Shown in pieces: positions 32,420-43,194 of a DNA stretch of 64,000 nucleotides. Each line of letters begins with the position of its first letter. Positions within the stretch are counted from its first letter, which is position 1. Below the pieces are notes generated by a model that saw only the letters and a program-made list of their open reading frames with translations, made no database searches and was not told where the DNA came from. The DNA comes from Arachis hypogaea (lineage: Eukaryota; Streptophyta; Magnoliopsida; Fabales; Fabaceae), in assembly GCF_003086295.3 (NCBI RefSeq), contig NC_092051.1, positions 81,290,445 through 81,354,444 of the forward strand, written 5' to 3'. The position numbers and the translations under genes were made by a program.

Positions 32420-34882
32420 CACCACCTTCCTTTTGGCCTCAAATGAGTAATCCCCAAAAAATGCATCTAATTTAAACCGGGATGTCTTTAAGAATGGCCT
32501 CCCAAGTAAGATGGAGGATGGCCTATCCGAATCAACGGGAGGTGTCTCTAAGATATGAAAATCCACTGGAAAGATTAAGTCCTGAATTCTCATCAACACA
32601 TTCTCAGAAATTCCCACAACTGAAATTATACTCTTGTCCGCAAGCACAAACCTGGCTCCAGATTGCCTCAACGGTACAAGGTTCAACTTCTCATAAATAG
32701 AGAGTAGCATAATGCTCACACACGACCCTAGGTCACACATGCAATCCTTAAGTTGAATCTCACCATCATACAAGATACCAAGCAAGGGCCGGGATCACTA
32801 TATTTTCTAGGAAAATCATCCATCACAGAAAAAATAGAATTGCCTAATAGATTCATTCCTAGTCCACCAATCTTCTCTTTATGAATGCACACATCCTTAA
32901 GGAACTTAGCATATTTCAGAACTTGATGTATGGCATCAAAGAGTGGAATAGTTACCTCCACATTTTTGAAGATTTGCACTATGTATGAATCAAGCTCCTC
33001 ATGCTTCTTGGCCTTCTTGGCTAACGTAGGGAAAGGTATGGAAATTTGTTCCTCTAAGTTGCTCTTCCGCTTCAGTTCCTTGGCCCTCAATTGTTCTTCT
33101 TCTTCCTTTGCAACTTCTTCCTCCTTTTCATCTTCATCTATCTCCATTGTTTCACCAACTTTTGCATTAGGAACATCCTTCGCCAACTTGATGGGATTGG
33201 GTTCAACTTCCTCAAGCGTTGTGCCACTCCTCAAGGTAATTGCATTGATGCTACCCTTTGGGTTTGGGAGAGGATGAGAAGGAAGGCTAGATGAGCTAGA
33301 GGCTTGGTTGATATTGGTATTGTTGGTAGGAGGTAAGGTCAACCTTGAGAGAATTTCGGCTATGGAAGACATTTGGACACTCATAGTGCTAACTTATTCA
33401 GTGAGAGTCCTATTGCTCTCTTCATGTTTCTCCATCATAGCCCTAAGTCTCTCTTGCTCTTGGTAGAGTGCACGGTTAGAGTCATCACCTTGGTTGGTGG
33501 GAGAAGAAGAGGGTTGATTGGTTTGTTGTCATTGGTGAGGCATTTGGTATCTATGGTTGTTGTTGTGGTTTCGTTGTAAGTGTTGGTATGGTTGGTTATG
33601 GTGGTTTTGGTTGGTGTTATTGTGATAATGAGAGGATGAGTTTCCTTGGTTCCATCTTTGATTATGGTTGTTCCATTGGGCATTGTCCCTCCACCCTTGA
33701 TTAGAACTATTACCAAGAGAGTAATTGTTTTGACCTTGAGATTGATAGGGTGGACGGTTGTTGTAGTTCACATTAGCTACCGCGAGAGTGTAATGTGCGG
33801 TAATGTGCGGTACTAGAGCATAAACCACATACTCTAGGAGGTCCTTCAAGTTGGAGGATTTGAGGTGGGACTTGGATGGCTTGGATCAAGTGAAATGCCT
33901 TTTGTACTTTGCGAATCTTCGTGAGGAGAGTGGTCATGTCTACAAGCACTTTAGTCAAAGCCGATTCGGAAAGTGCTTCCACCACACTCTTGAGAGGGTT
34001 GTTCCTCACCCTTACATGTTGTGTAGCCTCGGCGACATCATTTATCAAGCTCCATGCTTCCGCCGCCGTCTTGTTCTTAGAAAGGGAACCACCACTAGAA
34101 GCGGTGAGCAATCTCTTATCTGTAGCACAAAGACCTCCAGTGAAATAGCTAATGAGCAAGTGAATGTCTAACCCATGATGTGGACAAGATTCTAACAACC
34201 TCTTGAATCGAGTCCAATATTCATATAGGGTCTCTTGGTCTTTTCGCATTATACCAGAAATTTCCTTCCGGATATAGTCGGTCTTCTCCGACGGAAAGAA
34301 CTTGTCTAAAAACTCTCTTCTCAATAAGTCCCATTCGGTCACAACTTCATCCGGTTGGGAGTAGAACCACTCTTTTACCGACCCCTCAAGAGAGAAGGGG
34401 AAAGCAAAAACCATGATAGCAATCTCATCGGCACCATGCCTTCAAGCCGTAGAACAAGCAACTTGAAAGTCTCTCAAATGCCTAATGGGGTCTTGGCCCG
34501 ATAGACCATGATACTTAGGAAGCAAATTAATTAGACTATTCTTCAACTCAAAGTTTGGATCAAGATTCGGATACCTAACTTGCAACGGTTGAAGAATGAG
34601 GTCTGGTGCTCCTTGTTCATGCAAGGTAATCCTACGTGGCTCTGCCATGTAGTTTTCACCTGTAGGATGCAAAGATGTATGAGTAGTGCCAACAAAAGAA
34701 TAGGAAGTTGTAGACTCTAAGTCACTCTCAGTTCCGTCTAGTGTTTTGGAAGGTTCCTCAAGAGAGGCCGAAGCACTAGGCGTGTAATCCAACCGCCGCC
34801 TAGCTTGCCGAGTGTGTAACAAAGTTCTTTCAATCTCGGGATCAAACTCGGCTAAGCTAGAATTTGGTTGGGAACGAGTCAT
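32420..34882 (-). pseudogene. C gag-protease polyprotein, frameshifted
   Basis: Starts at the ATG at 34882 (MTRSQPNSSLAEFDPEIERT). Capsid (Retrotrans_gag type) motifs: LPKYHGLSGQDPIRHLRDF, FSLEGSVKEWFYSQP, WDLLRREFLDKFFP and YEYWTRFKRL. A TGA at 34442-34444 replaces an Arg codon in frame. The zinc knuckle (VCGLCSSTAHY...) is broken by a 10-bp tandem duplication (33791-33810), after which an Asn/Gln/His-rich NC follows in another frame. The pre-protease region (33384-32728: TLRSGTTLEEV, IVQIFKNVEVTIPLFDAIHQV) and protease (CDLGSCVSIM, SSILLGRPFLKTSRFKLDAF) follow with one more frame change. Cut at 32419 by B. Confidence 0.85.
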
Positions 34883-35008
34883 TCAACTTAGAAGTCATAG
34901 CTCATGCATTAAAAGAAATCTAAACTAAAAACAAAATAATGAAATCAAGTAAACTATCAACATTATTCACATATTCACATAACCAACATCAAAGCACAGG
35001 TTGCAACC

Positions 35009-36548
35009 TGGTGCACGAAAATTACTTCACACTATGTAATTCCGCACAACTAACCAGCAAGTGCATTGGGTCGTCCAAGTAATACCTTACGTGAGTAAGG
35101 GTCGAATCCCACGGAGATTGTTGGTTTGAAGCAATCTCTGGTTATCTTGTAAATCTCAGTTAGGAGGTCAATTATAATTATCTGTTGACTTGCAAATGAA
35201 CAAGGGAACATAAAATAAATACTTGGTATGCAGTAATGGAGAATATGTTGGAGTGTTGGAGATGCTTTGTCTTCTGAATATCTGCTTTCTCCTTGTCTTC
35301 TTCTTCACGCACACAAGGTTCCTCCTATGGCAAGCTGTGTGTTGGTGGATCACCGTTGTCAATGGTTACTATCCGTCCTCTCAGTGAAAAAGGTCCAGGT
35401 GCGCTATCACCGCACGGCTAATCATCTGTCGGTTCTCGATCATGTCAGAATAGGATCAATTGATCCTTTTGCGTCTGTCACTACGCCTAACACTCGCGAG
35501 TTTGACGCTCGTCATAGTCATTCAATCCCTGAATCCTACTCGGAATACCACAGACAAGGTTTAGACTTTCCAGATTCTCAAGAATGCTGCCAATGGATTC
35601 TAGCTTATACCACGAAGATTCTGATTAAGGAATCCAAGAGATATTCATTCAATCGAAAGTAGAACGGAGGTGGTTGTCAGGCACGCATTCATAGGTTGAG
35701 AATGGTGATGACTGTTACGGATCATCACATCCATCATATTGAAGTGCGAATGAACATCTTAGATAGAAACAAGTGTGTTTGAATAGAAAACAGAAATAGT
35801 TGCATTAATTCATCGAAACACAGCAGAGCTCCTCACCCCCAACAATGGAGTTTAGAGACTTATGCTGTCAGAGATTACAAAGTTCAGATCTAAAATGTCA
35901 TGAGATGCAAAATAAATCTCTAAAAGTTGTTTAAATACTAAACTAGTAACCTAGGTTTATAGAAAATGAGTAAACTATGACAGATAGTGCAGAAATCCAC
36001 TTCTGGGACCCACTTGGTGTGTGCTGGGGCTGAGACTTAAGCTTCTCACGTGCCTGGGCTGTTTTGGGCATTCAACACCAGGTTGTAACCTGTTTCTGGC
36101 GTTGAACTCTAACTTGTAACTTGTTTCTGGCGCTGGACGCCAGACTACAACATGGAATTGGTGATGAACGCCAGTTTACATCATCTATCCTTGAGCGAAA
36201 TATGAACTATTATATATTTCTGGAAAGCCCTGGATGTCTATTTTCCAACTCAATTGAGAGCGCACAATTTGGAGTTCTGTAGCTTCAGAAAATCCACTTT
36301 GAGTGCAGGAAGGTCAGAATCCAACAGCATCAGCAGTCCTTTTTCAGCCTGAATCAGATTTTTGCTCAGCTCCCTCAATTTCAGCCAGAAAATACCTGAA
36401 ATCACAGAAAAACACACAAACTCATAGTAAAGTCCAGAAATGTGATTTTTAATTAAAAAACTAATAAAAATATACTAAAAACCAACTAAATCATACTAAA
36501 AACTAAGTGAAAACAATGCCAAAAAGCGTATAAATTATCCGCTCATCA
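35009..36548 (-). repeat. 3' LTR of D
   Basis: 1540 bp. Palindrome cluster at 36065-36175 (partly decayed), upstream block 36195-36295, U5 hairpin near 35085-35100. Confidence 0.95.
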
Positions 36549-36586
36549 CAACACCAAACTTAAATTGTTGCTTGTCCCCAAGCAAC
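36549..36586 (-). promoter_or_regulatory. Terminal hairpin plus PPT-like motif of D
   Basis: Identical stem to A: GTTGCTTG-GGGA-CAAGCAAC, then AATTTAAGTTTGGTGTTG and the LTR. Confidence 0.8.
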
Positions 36587-37583
36587 TAAAAACAAAGTAG
36601 GATAAAAAGAAGAGAATATACAATGAATTCCAAAAATATCTATGAAGATCAGTGTTAATTAGATGAGCGGGGCTATTAGCTTTTTGCTTCTGAACAGTTT
36701 TGGCATCTCACTTTATCCTTTGAAGTTCAGAATGATTGGCATCTATAGGAACTCAGAATTTAGATAGTGTTATTGATTCTCCTAGTTCAGTATGTTGATT
36801 CTTGAACACAGCTACTTTATGAGTCTTGGCTGTGGCCCTAAGCACTCTATTTTCCAGTATTACCACCGGATACATACATGCCACAGACACATAACTGGGT
36901 GAACCTTTTCAGATTGTGACTCAGCTTTGCTAAAGTCCCCAATTAGAGGTGTCCAGGGTTCTTAAGCACACTCTATTTTTTTTTTTTTTTTGCTTTGGAC
37001 CTCGACTTTAACCGCTCAGTCTCAAGTTTTCACTTGACACCTTCACGCCACAAGCACATGGTTAGGGACAGCTTGGTTTAGCCGCTAAGGCTAGGATTTT
37101 ATTCCTTTAGGCCCTCCTATCCATTGATGCTCAAAGCCTTGGATCCTTTTTATTACCCTTGCCTTTTGGTTTTAAGGGCTATTAGCTTTTTGCTCTTGCC
37201 TTTTGGTTTAAAGAGCTTTTGGCTTTTTCTGCTTGCTTTTTCTTTTTCTTGCTCTCTTTTTTTTCGCATTTTTTTCTGCAAGCTTTGTTCTTCACTGCTT
37301 TTTCTTGCTTCAAGAATCATTTTTATGATTTTTCAGATTATCAAATAATATTTCTCTTTTTTCATCATTCTTTCAAGAGCCAACAATTTTAACATTCAAA
37401 AACAACAAATTCAAAAGAAATATGCACTGTTCAGGCATTCATTCAGAAAACAAAAAGTATTGCCACCACATCAAAATAATTAAACTATTTTAAAATTCGA
37501 AATTCATGTACTTCTTTTTCTTTTTTAGAAAACAATTTTCATTTAAGAAGGATGATGGATTCATAGGACATTCATATCTTTAA
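36587..37583 (-). other. D 3' untranslated region, no gene
   Basis: Homologous to 3234-4243. It is interrupted at 37588 by D2 and continues at 42317. Confidence 0.7.
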
Positions 37584-37588
37584 GACAT

Positions 37589-37662
37589 TGATACATGCGA
37601 AATTGTTACTCTGAGGTTGTAAAATTTTTTGTTCGTTCTCTCCCTGGCAATGGCACCAATAC
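37589..37662 (-). other. D2 terminal extension with primer-binding site
   Basis: Between the TSD and the LTR lie 74 bp. They contain TGGTGCCATTGCCAGGGA (minus strand, 37641-37658), the tRNA-Asp PBS with three changes, all of deamination type, followed by what looks like the start of a leader. Confidence 0.75.
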
Positions 37663-39337
37663 TGGTGCACAATACCATGGTCCAAGCATAACTTCACAAC
37701 TTCACACAACTAACCAGCAAGTGCACTGGGTCGTCCAAGTAATAAAACCTTACGTGAGTAAGGGTCGATCCCACGGAGATTGTTGGTATGAAGCAAGCTA
37801 TGGTCACCTTGTAAATCTCAGTCAGGCAGATATTAATTGATTATGGAGTTTTTGAAATTAAATAATAAATAGACAGAAAATAAAGATAGAAACACTTATG
37901 TAATTCATTGGTGAGAATTTCAGATAAGCATATAGAGATGCTTTCGTTCTTCTGAACTTCTGCTTTCCTGCTGTCTTCATCCAATCAGTCCTACTCCTTT
38001 CCATGGCTGGCTTTATGTAAGGGCATCACCGTTGTCAATGGCTACTTTTCATCCTCTCTGTGAAAATGGTCCGATGCGCTGTCACTGCATGGCTAATCAT
38101 CTGGAGGCATCACCGTTGTTAATGGCTACATCCCATCCTCTTGTGAAAAAAGTCCAAATGCTCTGTCACGGCACGGCTAATCATCTGAGGTTCTCGATCA
38201 TACTGGAATAGGATTCACCCTCCTTTTGCGTCTGTCACTACGCCCAGCACTCGCGAGTTTGAAGTTCGTCACAGTCATTCAATCCCAGAATCCTACTCGG
38301 AATACCACAGACAAGGTTTAGACTTTCCGGATTCTCATGAATACCGCCATCAATCTAGCTTATACCACGAAGATTCTGATTAAGAGATCCAAGAGATAAT
38401 CATCCAATCTAAGGTGGAACGGAAGTGGTTGTCAGGCATGCGTTCGTGGGGGGATGATGATGATTGTCACGTTCATCACATTCATGTTGAAGTGCGAATG
38501 AATATCTTAGAAGCTGAATAAGTTGAATTGAATAGAAAAATAGTAGTACTTTGCATTAATTCATGAGGAACAGCAGAGCTCCACACCTTAATCTATGGAG
38601 TGCAGAAACTCTACCATTTGAAAATACATAAGTGAAAGGTTCAGGCATGGCCGAATGGCCAGCCCCTATGATCTAAGAACCAGACGTCCCAAGATGATCC
38701 AAAGATGAAAATACAATAGTAAAAAGTCCTATTTATACTAAACTAGTTACTAGGGTTTACAGAAGTAAGTAATTGATGCATAAATCCACTTCCGGGGCCC
38801 ACTTGGTGTGTGCTTGGGCTGAGCTTGAATGTTACACGTGCAGAGGCTCTTTCTGGAGTTGAACGCCAAGTTGTAACGTGTTTTTGGCGTTCAACTCTGG
38901 TTCGTGACGTGTTTCTGGCGTTTAACTATAGACTGCAGCGTAGAACAGGCGTTCAACGCCCTTTTGCGTCATCTAAACTCGACCAAAGTATGGACTATTA
39001 TATATTGCTGGAAAGCCCTGGATGTATACTTTCCAACACAATTAGAAGCGCGCCATTTTGAGTTTTGTAGCTCCAGAAAATCCACTTTGAGTGCAGGGAG
39101 GTCAGAATCCAACAGCATCAGCAGTCCTTCTTCTACCTCTGAATCTGATTTTTGCTCAAGTCCCTCAATTTCAGTCAGAAAATACCTGAAATCACAGAAA
39201 AACACACAAACTCATAGTAAAGTCCAGAAATATGAATTTAACATAAAAACTAATAAAAACATCCCTAAAAGTAACTAGATCCTACTAAAAACATACTAAA
39301 AACAATGCCAAAAAGCGTATAAATTATCTGCTCATCA
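37663..39337 (-). repeat. D2 LTR (full)
   Basis: 1675 bp, TGGTGCAC...GCTCATCA. It has a PBS on its left side (as a 5' LTR would) and the 3' hairpin/PPT module on its right side (as a 3' LTR would). Confidence 0.9.
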
Positions 39338-39375
39338 CAACACCAAACTTAAATTGTTGCTTGTCCCCAAGCAAC
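39338..39375 (-). promoter_or_regulatory. Terminal hairpin plus PPT-like motif of D2
   Basis: Stem GTTGCTTG-GGGA-CAAGCAAC, same as A and D. Confidence 0.8.
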
Positions 39376-40486
39376 TGAAAATTAAATAGGATAAAAAGAA
39401 GAGAATATACTATAAATTCCAAACTATCAATGAAATATAGCTCCAATCAGATGAGCGGGACTTGTAGCTTTTTGCCTCTTGAATAGTTTTGGCATCTCAC
39501 TTTATCCATTGAGGTTCAGAATGATTAGCATCTATAGGAACTCAGAGTTCATATAGTGTTATTGATTCGCCTAGTTCAGTACGTTGATTCTTGAACACAG
39601 CTACTTTATGAGTCTTGGCTGTGGCCCTAAGCACTTTGTTTTCCAATATTACCACCGGATACATAAATGCCAAAGACACATAACTGGGTGAACCTTTTCA
39701 GATTGTGACTCAGCTTTGCTAAAGTCCCCAATTAGAGGTGTCCAGGGTTCTTAAGCACACTCTTTTTTTTGCTTTGGACCTTGACTTTAATTGCTCAGTC
39801 TCAAGTTTTCACTTGACACCTTCACGCCACAAGCACATGGTTAGGGACAGCTTGGTTTAGCCGCTTAGGCCAGGATTTTATTCCTTTAGGCCCTCCTATC
39901 TACTGATGCTCAAAGCCTTGGGATCCTTTTTATTTACCCTTGCCTTTTAGTTTTAAGGGTTATTGGTTTTTTGCTCTTGCCTCTTGGTTTTAAGAGCTTT
40001 TGGCTTTTTCTGCTTGCTTTTTCTTTTTCTTTCTATATTTTTTTTCGCTATATTTTTTTTTCTGCAAGCTTTTGTATTCACTGCTTTTTCTTGCTTCAAG
40101 AATCATTTTTATGATTTTTCAGATTATCAAATAACATGTCTCCTTGTCATCATTCTTTCAAAAGCCAACATATTTAACATTCTTAAACAACAACTTCAAA
40201 AGACATATGCACTGTTCAAGCATTCATTCAGAAAACAAGAAGCATTGTCACCACATCAATATAATTAAACTAAGTTCAAGGATAAATTCGAAACTCATGT
40301 ACTTCTTGTTCTTTTGAATTAAAAACATTTTCCATTTAAGAGAGGTGATGGATTCATAGGACATTCATAACTTTAAGACAAAGTTACTAAATACTAATGA
40401 TCATGTAATAAGACACAAACATGGATAACCACTTAACATAAAGAAAACGAAAAACAGAGAATTTAAGAACAAGGAATGAATCCACC
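39376..40486 (-). other. D2 3' untranslated region, no gene
   Basis: Homologous to 3234-4243, with T-rich tracts near 40020-40070. Confidence 0.7.
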
Positions 40487-41490
40487 TTAGTGATGGTGGC
40501 GTTTCCTTCTTAAGGAACCAATGATGTCCTTGAGCTCTTCTATGTCTCTTCCTTGTCTTTGTTGCTCCTCCCTCATTGCTCTTTGATCTTCTCTAATTTC
40601 ATGAAGGATGATGGAGTGCTCTTGATGTTCCACCCTTAATTGTCCCATGTTGGAACTTAATTTTCCTAGGGAGGTGTTGATTTGCTCCCAAAAATTCTGT
40701 GGAGGAAAGTACATCCCTTGAGGTATCTCAGGGATTTCTTGATGATGAGCTTCCTTATGTGTTTCTTGAGCTCCATGAGTGGGCTCTCTTGTTTGCTCCA
40801 TCCTTTTCTTAGTGAAGGGCTTCTCTTCCTCAATGGGAATGTCTCCTTCTATGAAAGCTCCAACTGAGTAACATAGATGGCAAATAAGATGAGGAAAAGA
40901 TAGCCTTGCCAAGGGAGAGGGCTTTTCGGATATTTTGTAGAGTTCAAGGGAGATGACTTCATGAACTTCTACTTCCTCTCCAATCATGATGCTATGAATC
41001 ATGATGGCCCGATCCACAGTAACTTCAGATCGGTTGCTAGTGGGGATGATGGAGCGTTGTATGAACTCCAACCATCCTCTAGCTACAGGCTTGAGGTCTA
41101 GTCTTCTTAGTTGAACCGGCTTGCCTTTGGAGTCAATCTTCCATTGAGCTCCTTCCACACATATGTCCATGAGGACTTGGTCCACCCTTTGATTAAAGTT
41201 GATCCTTCTAGTGTAGGGGCGTGCATCTCCTTGCATCATAGGCAAGTTGAACGCCAACCTCACATTTTCCGAACTAAAATCTAAGTATTTTCCCCTAACC
41301 ATTGTAATATAATTCTTTGGATTCGGGTTCTTACTTTGATCATGGTTCTTAGTGATCCATGCATTGGCATAGAACTCTTGAACCATTAGGATGCCGACTT
41401 GTTGGATGGAGTTTATTAGAACTTCCCAACCTCTTCTTTGGATTTCATGTCGGATCTCTGGATACTCATTTCTCTTGAGCTTGAAAGCGG
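40487..41490 (-). pseudogene. D2 post-pol ORF, 5'-truncated
   Basis: The best-preserved copy of the family here: open for about 333 codons without a stop (YPEIRHEIQRRGWEVL; MVQEFYANAW; DLKPVARGWLEFIQRSIIPT; RAIMIHSIM; C-terminal EIPEIPQGMYFPP, LRVEHQEHSIILHE, GRDIEELKDI and a basic RRKRHHH end). The true start is lost: the frame runs backwards into LTR sequence (41491-41560), which supplies a chance ATG and 24 foreign codons. Confidence 0.8.
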
Positions 41491-42311
41491 AATAAGTTGA
41501 ATTGAATAGAAAAACAGTAGTACTTTGCATTAATTCATGAGGAACAGCAGAGCTCCACACCTTAATCTATGGAGTGCAGAAACTCTACCATTTGAAAATA
41601 CATAAGTGAAAAGTTCAGGCATGGCCGAATGGCCAGCCCCCATGATCTAAGAACCAGACGTCCCAAGATGATCCAAAGATGAAAATACAATAGTAAAAAG
41701 TCCTATTTATACTAAACTAGTTACTAGGGTTTACAGAAGTAAGTAATTGATGCATAAATCCACTTCCGGGGCCCACTTGGTGTGTGTTTGGGCTGAGCTT
41801 GAATGTTACACGTGCAGAGGCTCTTTTTGGAGTTGAACGCCAAGTTGTAACGTGTTTTTGGCGTTCAACTCTGGTTCGTGACGTGTTTCTGGCGTTTAAC
41901 TCCAGACTGCAGCGTAGAACTGGCGTTCAACGCCCTTTTGCGTCATCTAAACTCGACCAAAGTATGGACTATTATATATTGCTGAAAAGCTCTGGATCTC
42001 TAATTTCCAACGCAGTTGGAAGCGCGCCATTTTGAGTTTTTTAGCTCCCGAAAATTCACTTTGAGTGCAGGGAGGTCAGAATCCAACAGCATCAGCAGTC
42101 CTTCTTCTACCTCTGAATCTGATTTTTGCTCAAGTCCCTCAATTTCAGTTAGAAAATACCAGAAATCACAGAAAAACATATAAACTCATAGTAAAGTCCA
42201 GAAATGTGAATTTAACATAAAAACTAATAAAAACATCCCTAAAAGTAACTAGATCCTACTAAAAACATACTAAAAACAATGCCAAAAAGCGTATAAATTA
42301 TCCGCTCATCA
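41491..42311 (-). repeat. D2 second LTR, truncated
   Basis: 821 bp matching 38515-39337, joined directly to the post-pol ORF. Carries the palindrome cluster and the upstream block and ends CTCATCA. Confidence 0.9.
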
Positions 42312-42429
42312 GACATAGACACTTAGATACTAGTGATCATATAGTAAAGACACAAACATAATTAAACATGAAGCATAGTAAACGAAAAACAGGAAAATAA
42401 GAACAAGGAGATTAAGGAATGGGTCCACC

Positions 42430-42564
42430 TTAATGAGGGTGGCGTCTTCCTCTTCTTGAAGAACCAATGGTGCTCTTGAGCTCCTCTATGTCTCTTCCTT
42501 GCCTTTGTTGCTCTTTCCTCATAGCTCTTTGATCTGCAGTCAATTGCTCTACCACTGAATTATG
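42430..42564 (-). pseudogene. D post-pol ORF remnant with tRNA-Cys-like start
   Basis: Only the C-terminal RAMRKEQQRQGRDIEELKST and a basic GRRHPH end remain. Upstream, 42564-42527 reads CATAATTCAGTGGTAGAG, then CAATTGACTGCAGATCAAAG: D arm and anticodon arm of tRNA-Cys(GCA). The junction to the element sequence is different from that in A, but the tRNA part is fused to the same ORF. Confidence 0.75.
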
Positions 42565-42588
42565 GCAAAACAAAAGCAATGCTTTTAC

Positions 42589-42626
42589 CACACCAAACTT
42601 AAAAGGTTTGCTCGTCCTCGAGCAAA
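42589..42626 (-). promoter_or_regulatory. Internal hairpin plus PPT-like motif of D
   Basis: Perfect stem TTTGCTCG-AGGA-CGAGCAAA, then CCTTTTAAGTTTGGTGTGG. Confidence 0.8.
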
Positions 42627-42804
42627 AGAAGAAATAAGTGGAGAAGATGGAGGAGATAGAAGTGTGTGAATGGGTGGGTTTGGGAGGGAATTGGTTTGAA
42701 TTTGAATGGTGAGGTAGGTGGGGATCCTGTGGAGTCCACAGATCCAGTGGGGTCAAGGATTTAGCATCCCTGCTCCAATTAGGCGTACAAAATGCCCTTA
42801 CTGT

Positions 42805-42985
42805 GCAATCCTGGCATTTAACGCCAGACTGCTGCCTGTTTCTGGCATTAAACGCCCAAATGTAGCCTATTTCTGGCGTTTAACGCCAGACTGATGCTTG
42901 TTTCTGGCGTTAACACCAGCTTGGTGCTTGTTTCTAGCATTAAACGCCAGACAGATGCTTGTTTCTGGCGTTTAAACGCCAGAAT
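42805..42985 (-). repeat. Palindrome array of D
   Basis: Six units, mostly TGGCGTTTAACGCCAG or TGGCATTAAACGCC, about 32 bp apart, with the spacer TGMTTGTTTC partly conserved. Confidence 0.9.
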
Positions 42986-43126
42986 GATCTTCCTCCAGGG
43001 TGTGCTGTTTTTCATGCTATTTTTCATTCTGTTTTTGATTTTCCATTTGTTTTTGTGACTTCACATGATCATCAACCTAAAGAAAACATAAAATAGCCAT
43101 GGAAAATAAATAGATATAATTAAATA

Positions 43127-43177
43127 ACATTGGGTTACCTCCCAACAAGCGCTTCTTTAATGTCAATAGCTTGACAG
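43127..43177 (-). promoter_or_regulatory. Conserved structured box (D copy)
   Basis: GTCAA-GCTA-TTGAC, then ATTAAAGAAGCGCTTG and TTGGGAGGTAACCCAATG: one change from A (GGCAACC to GGTAACC). Confidence 0.75.
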
Positions 43178-43194
43178 TGAGCTCTCATGGAGCC

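Larger units (their letters stand above)
37589..42311 (-). mobile_element. D2: rearranged Athila-type element inserted in D
   Basis: Bounded by GACAT on both sides (37584-37588, 42312-42316). Related copies show the empty-site order TTTAAGACA-TAGAC. Contents left to right: 74 bp with a PBS, a full LTR, 3' region, post-pol ORF, partial LTR. The right end is a normal LTR end (CTCATCA); the left end is not. Confidence 0.8.
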
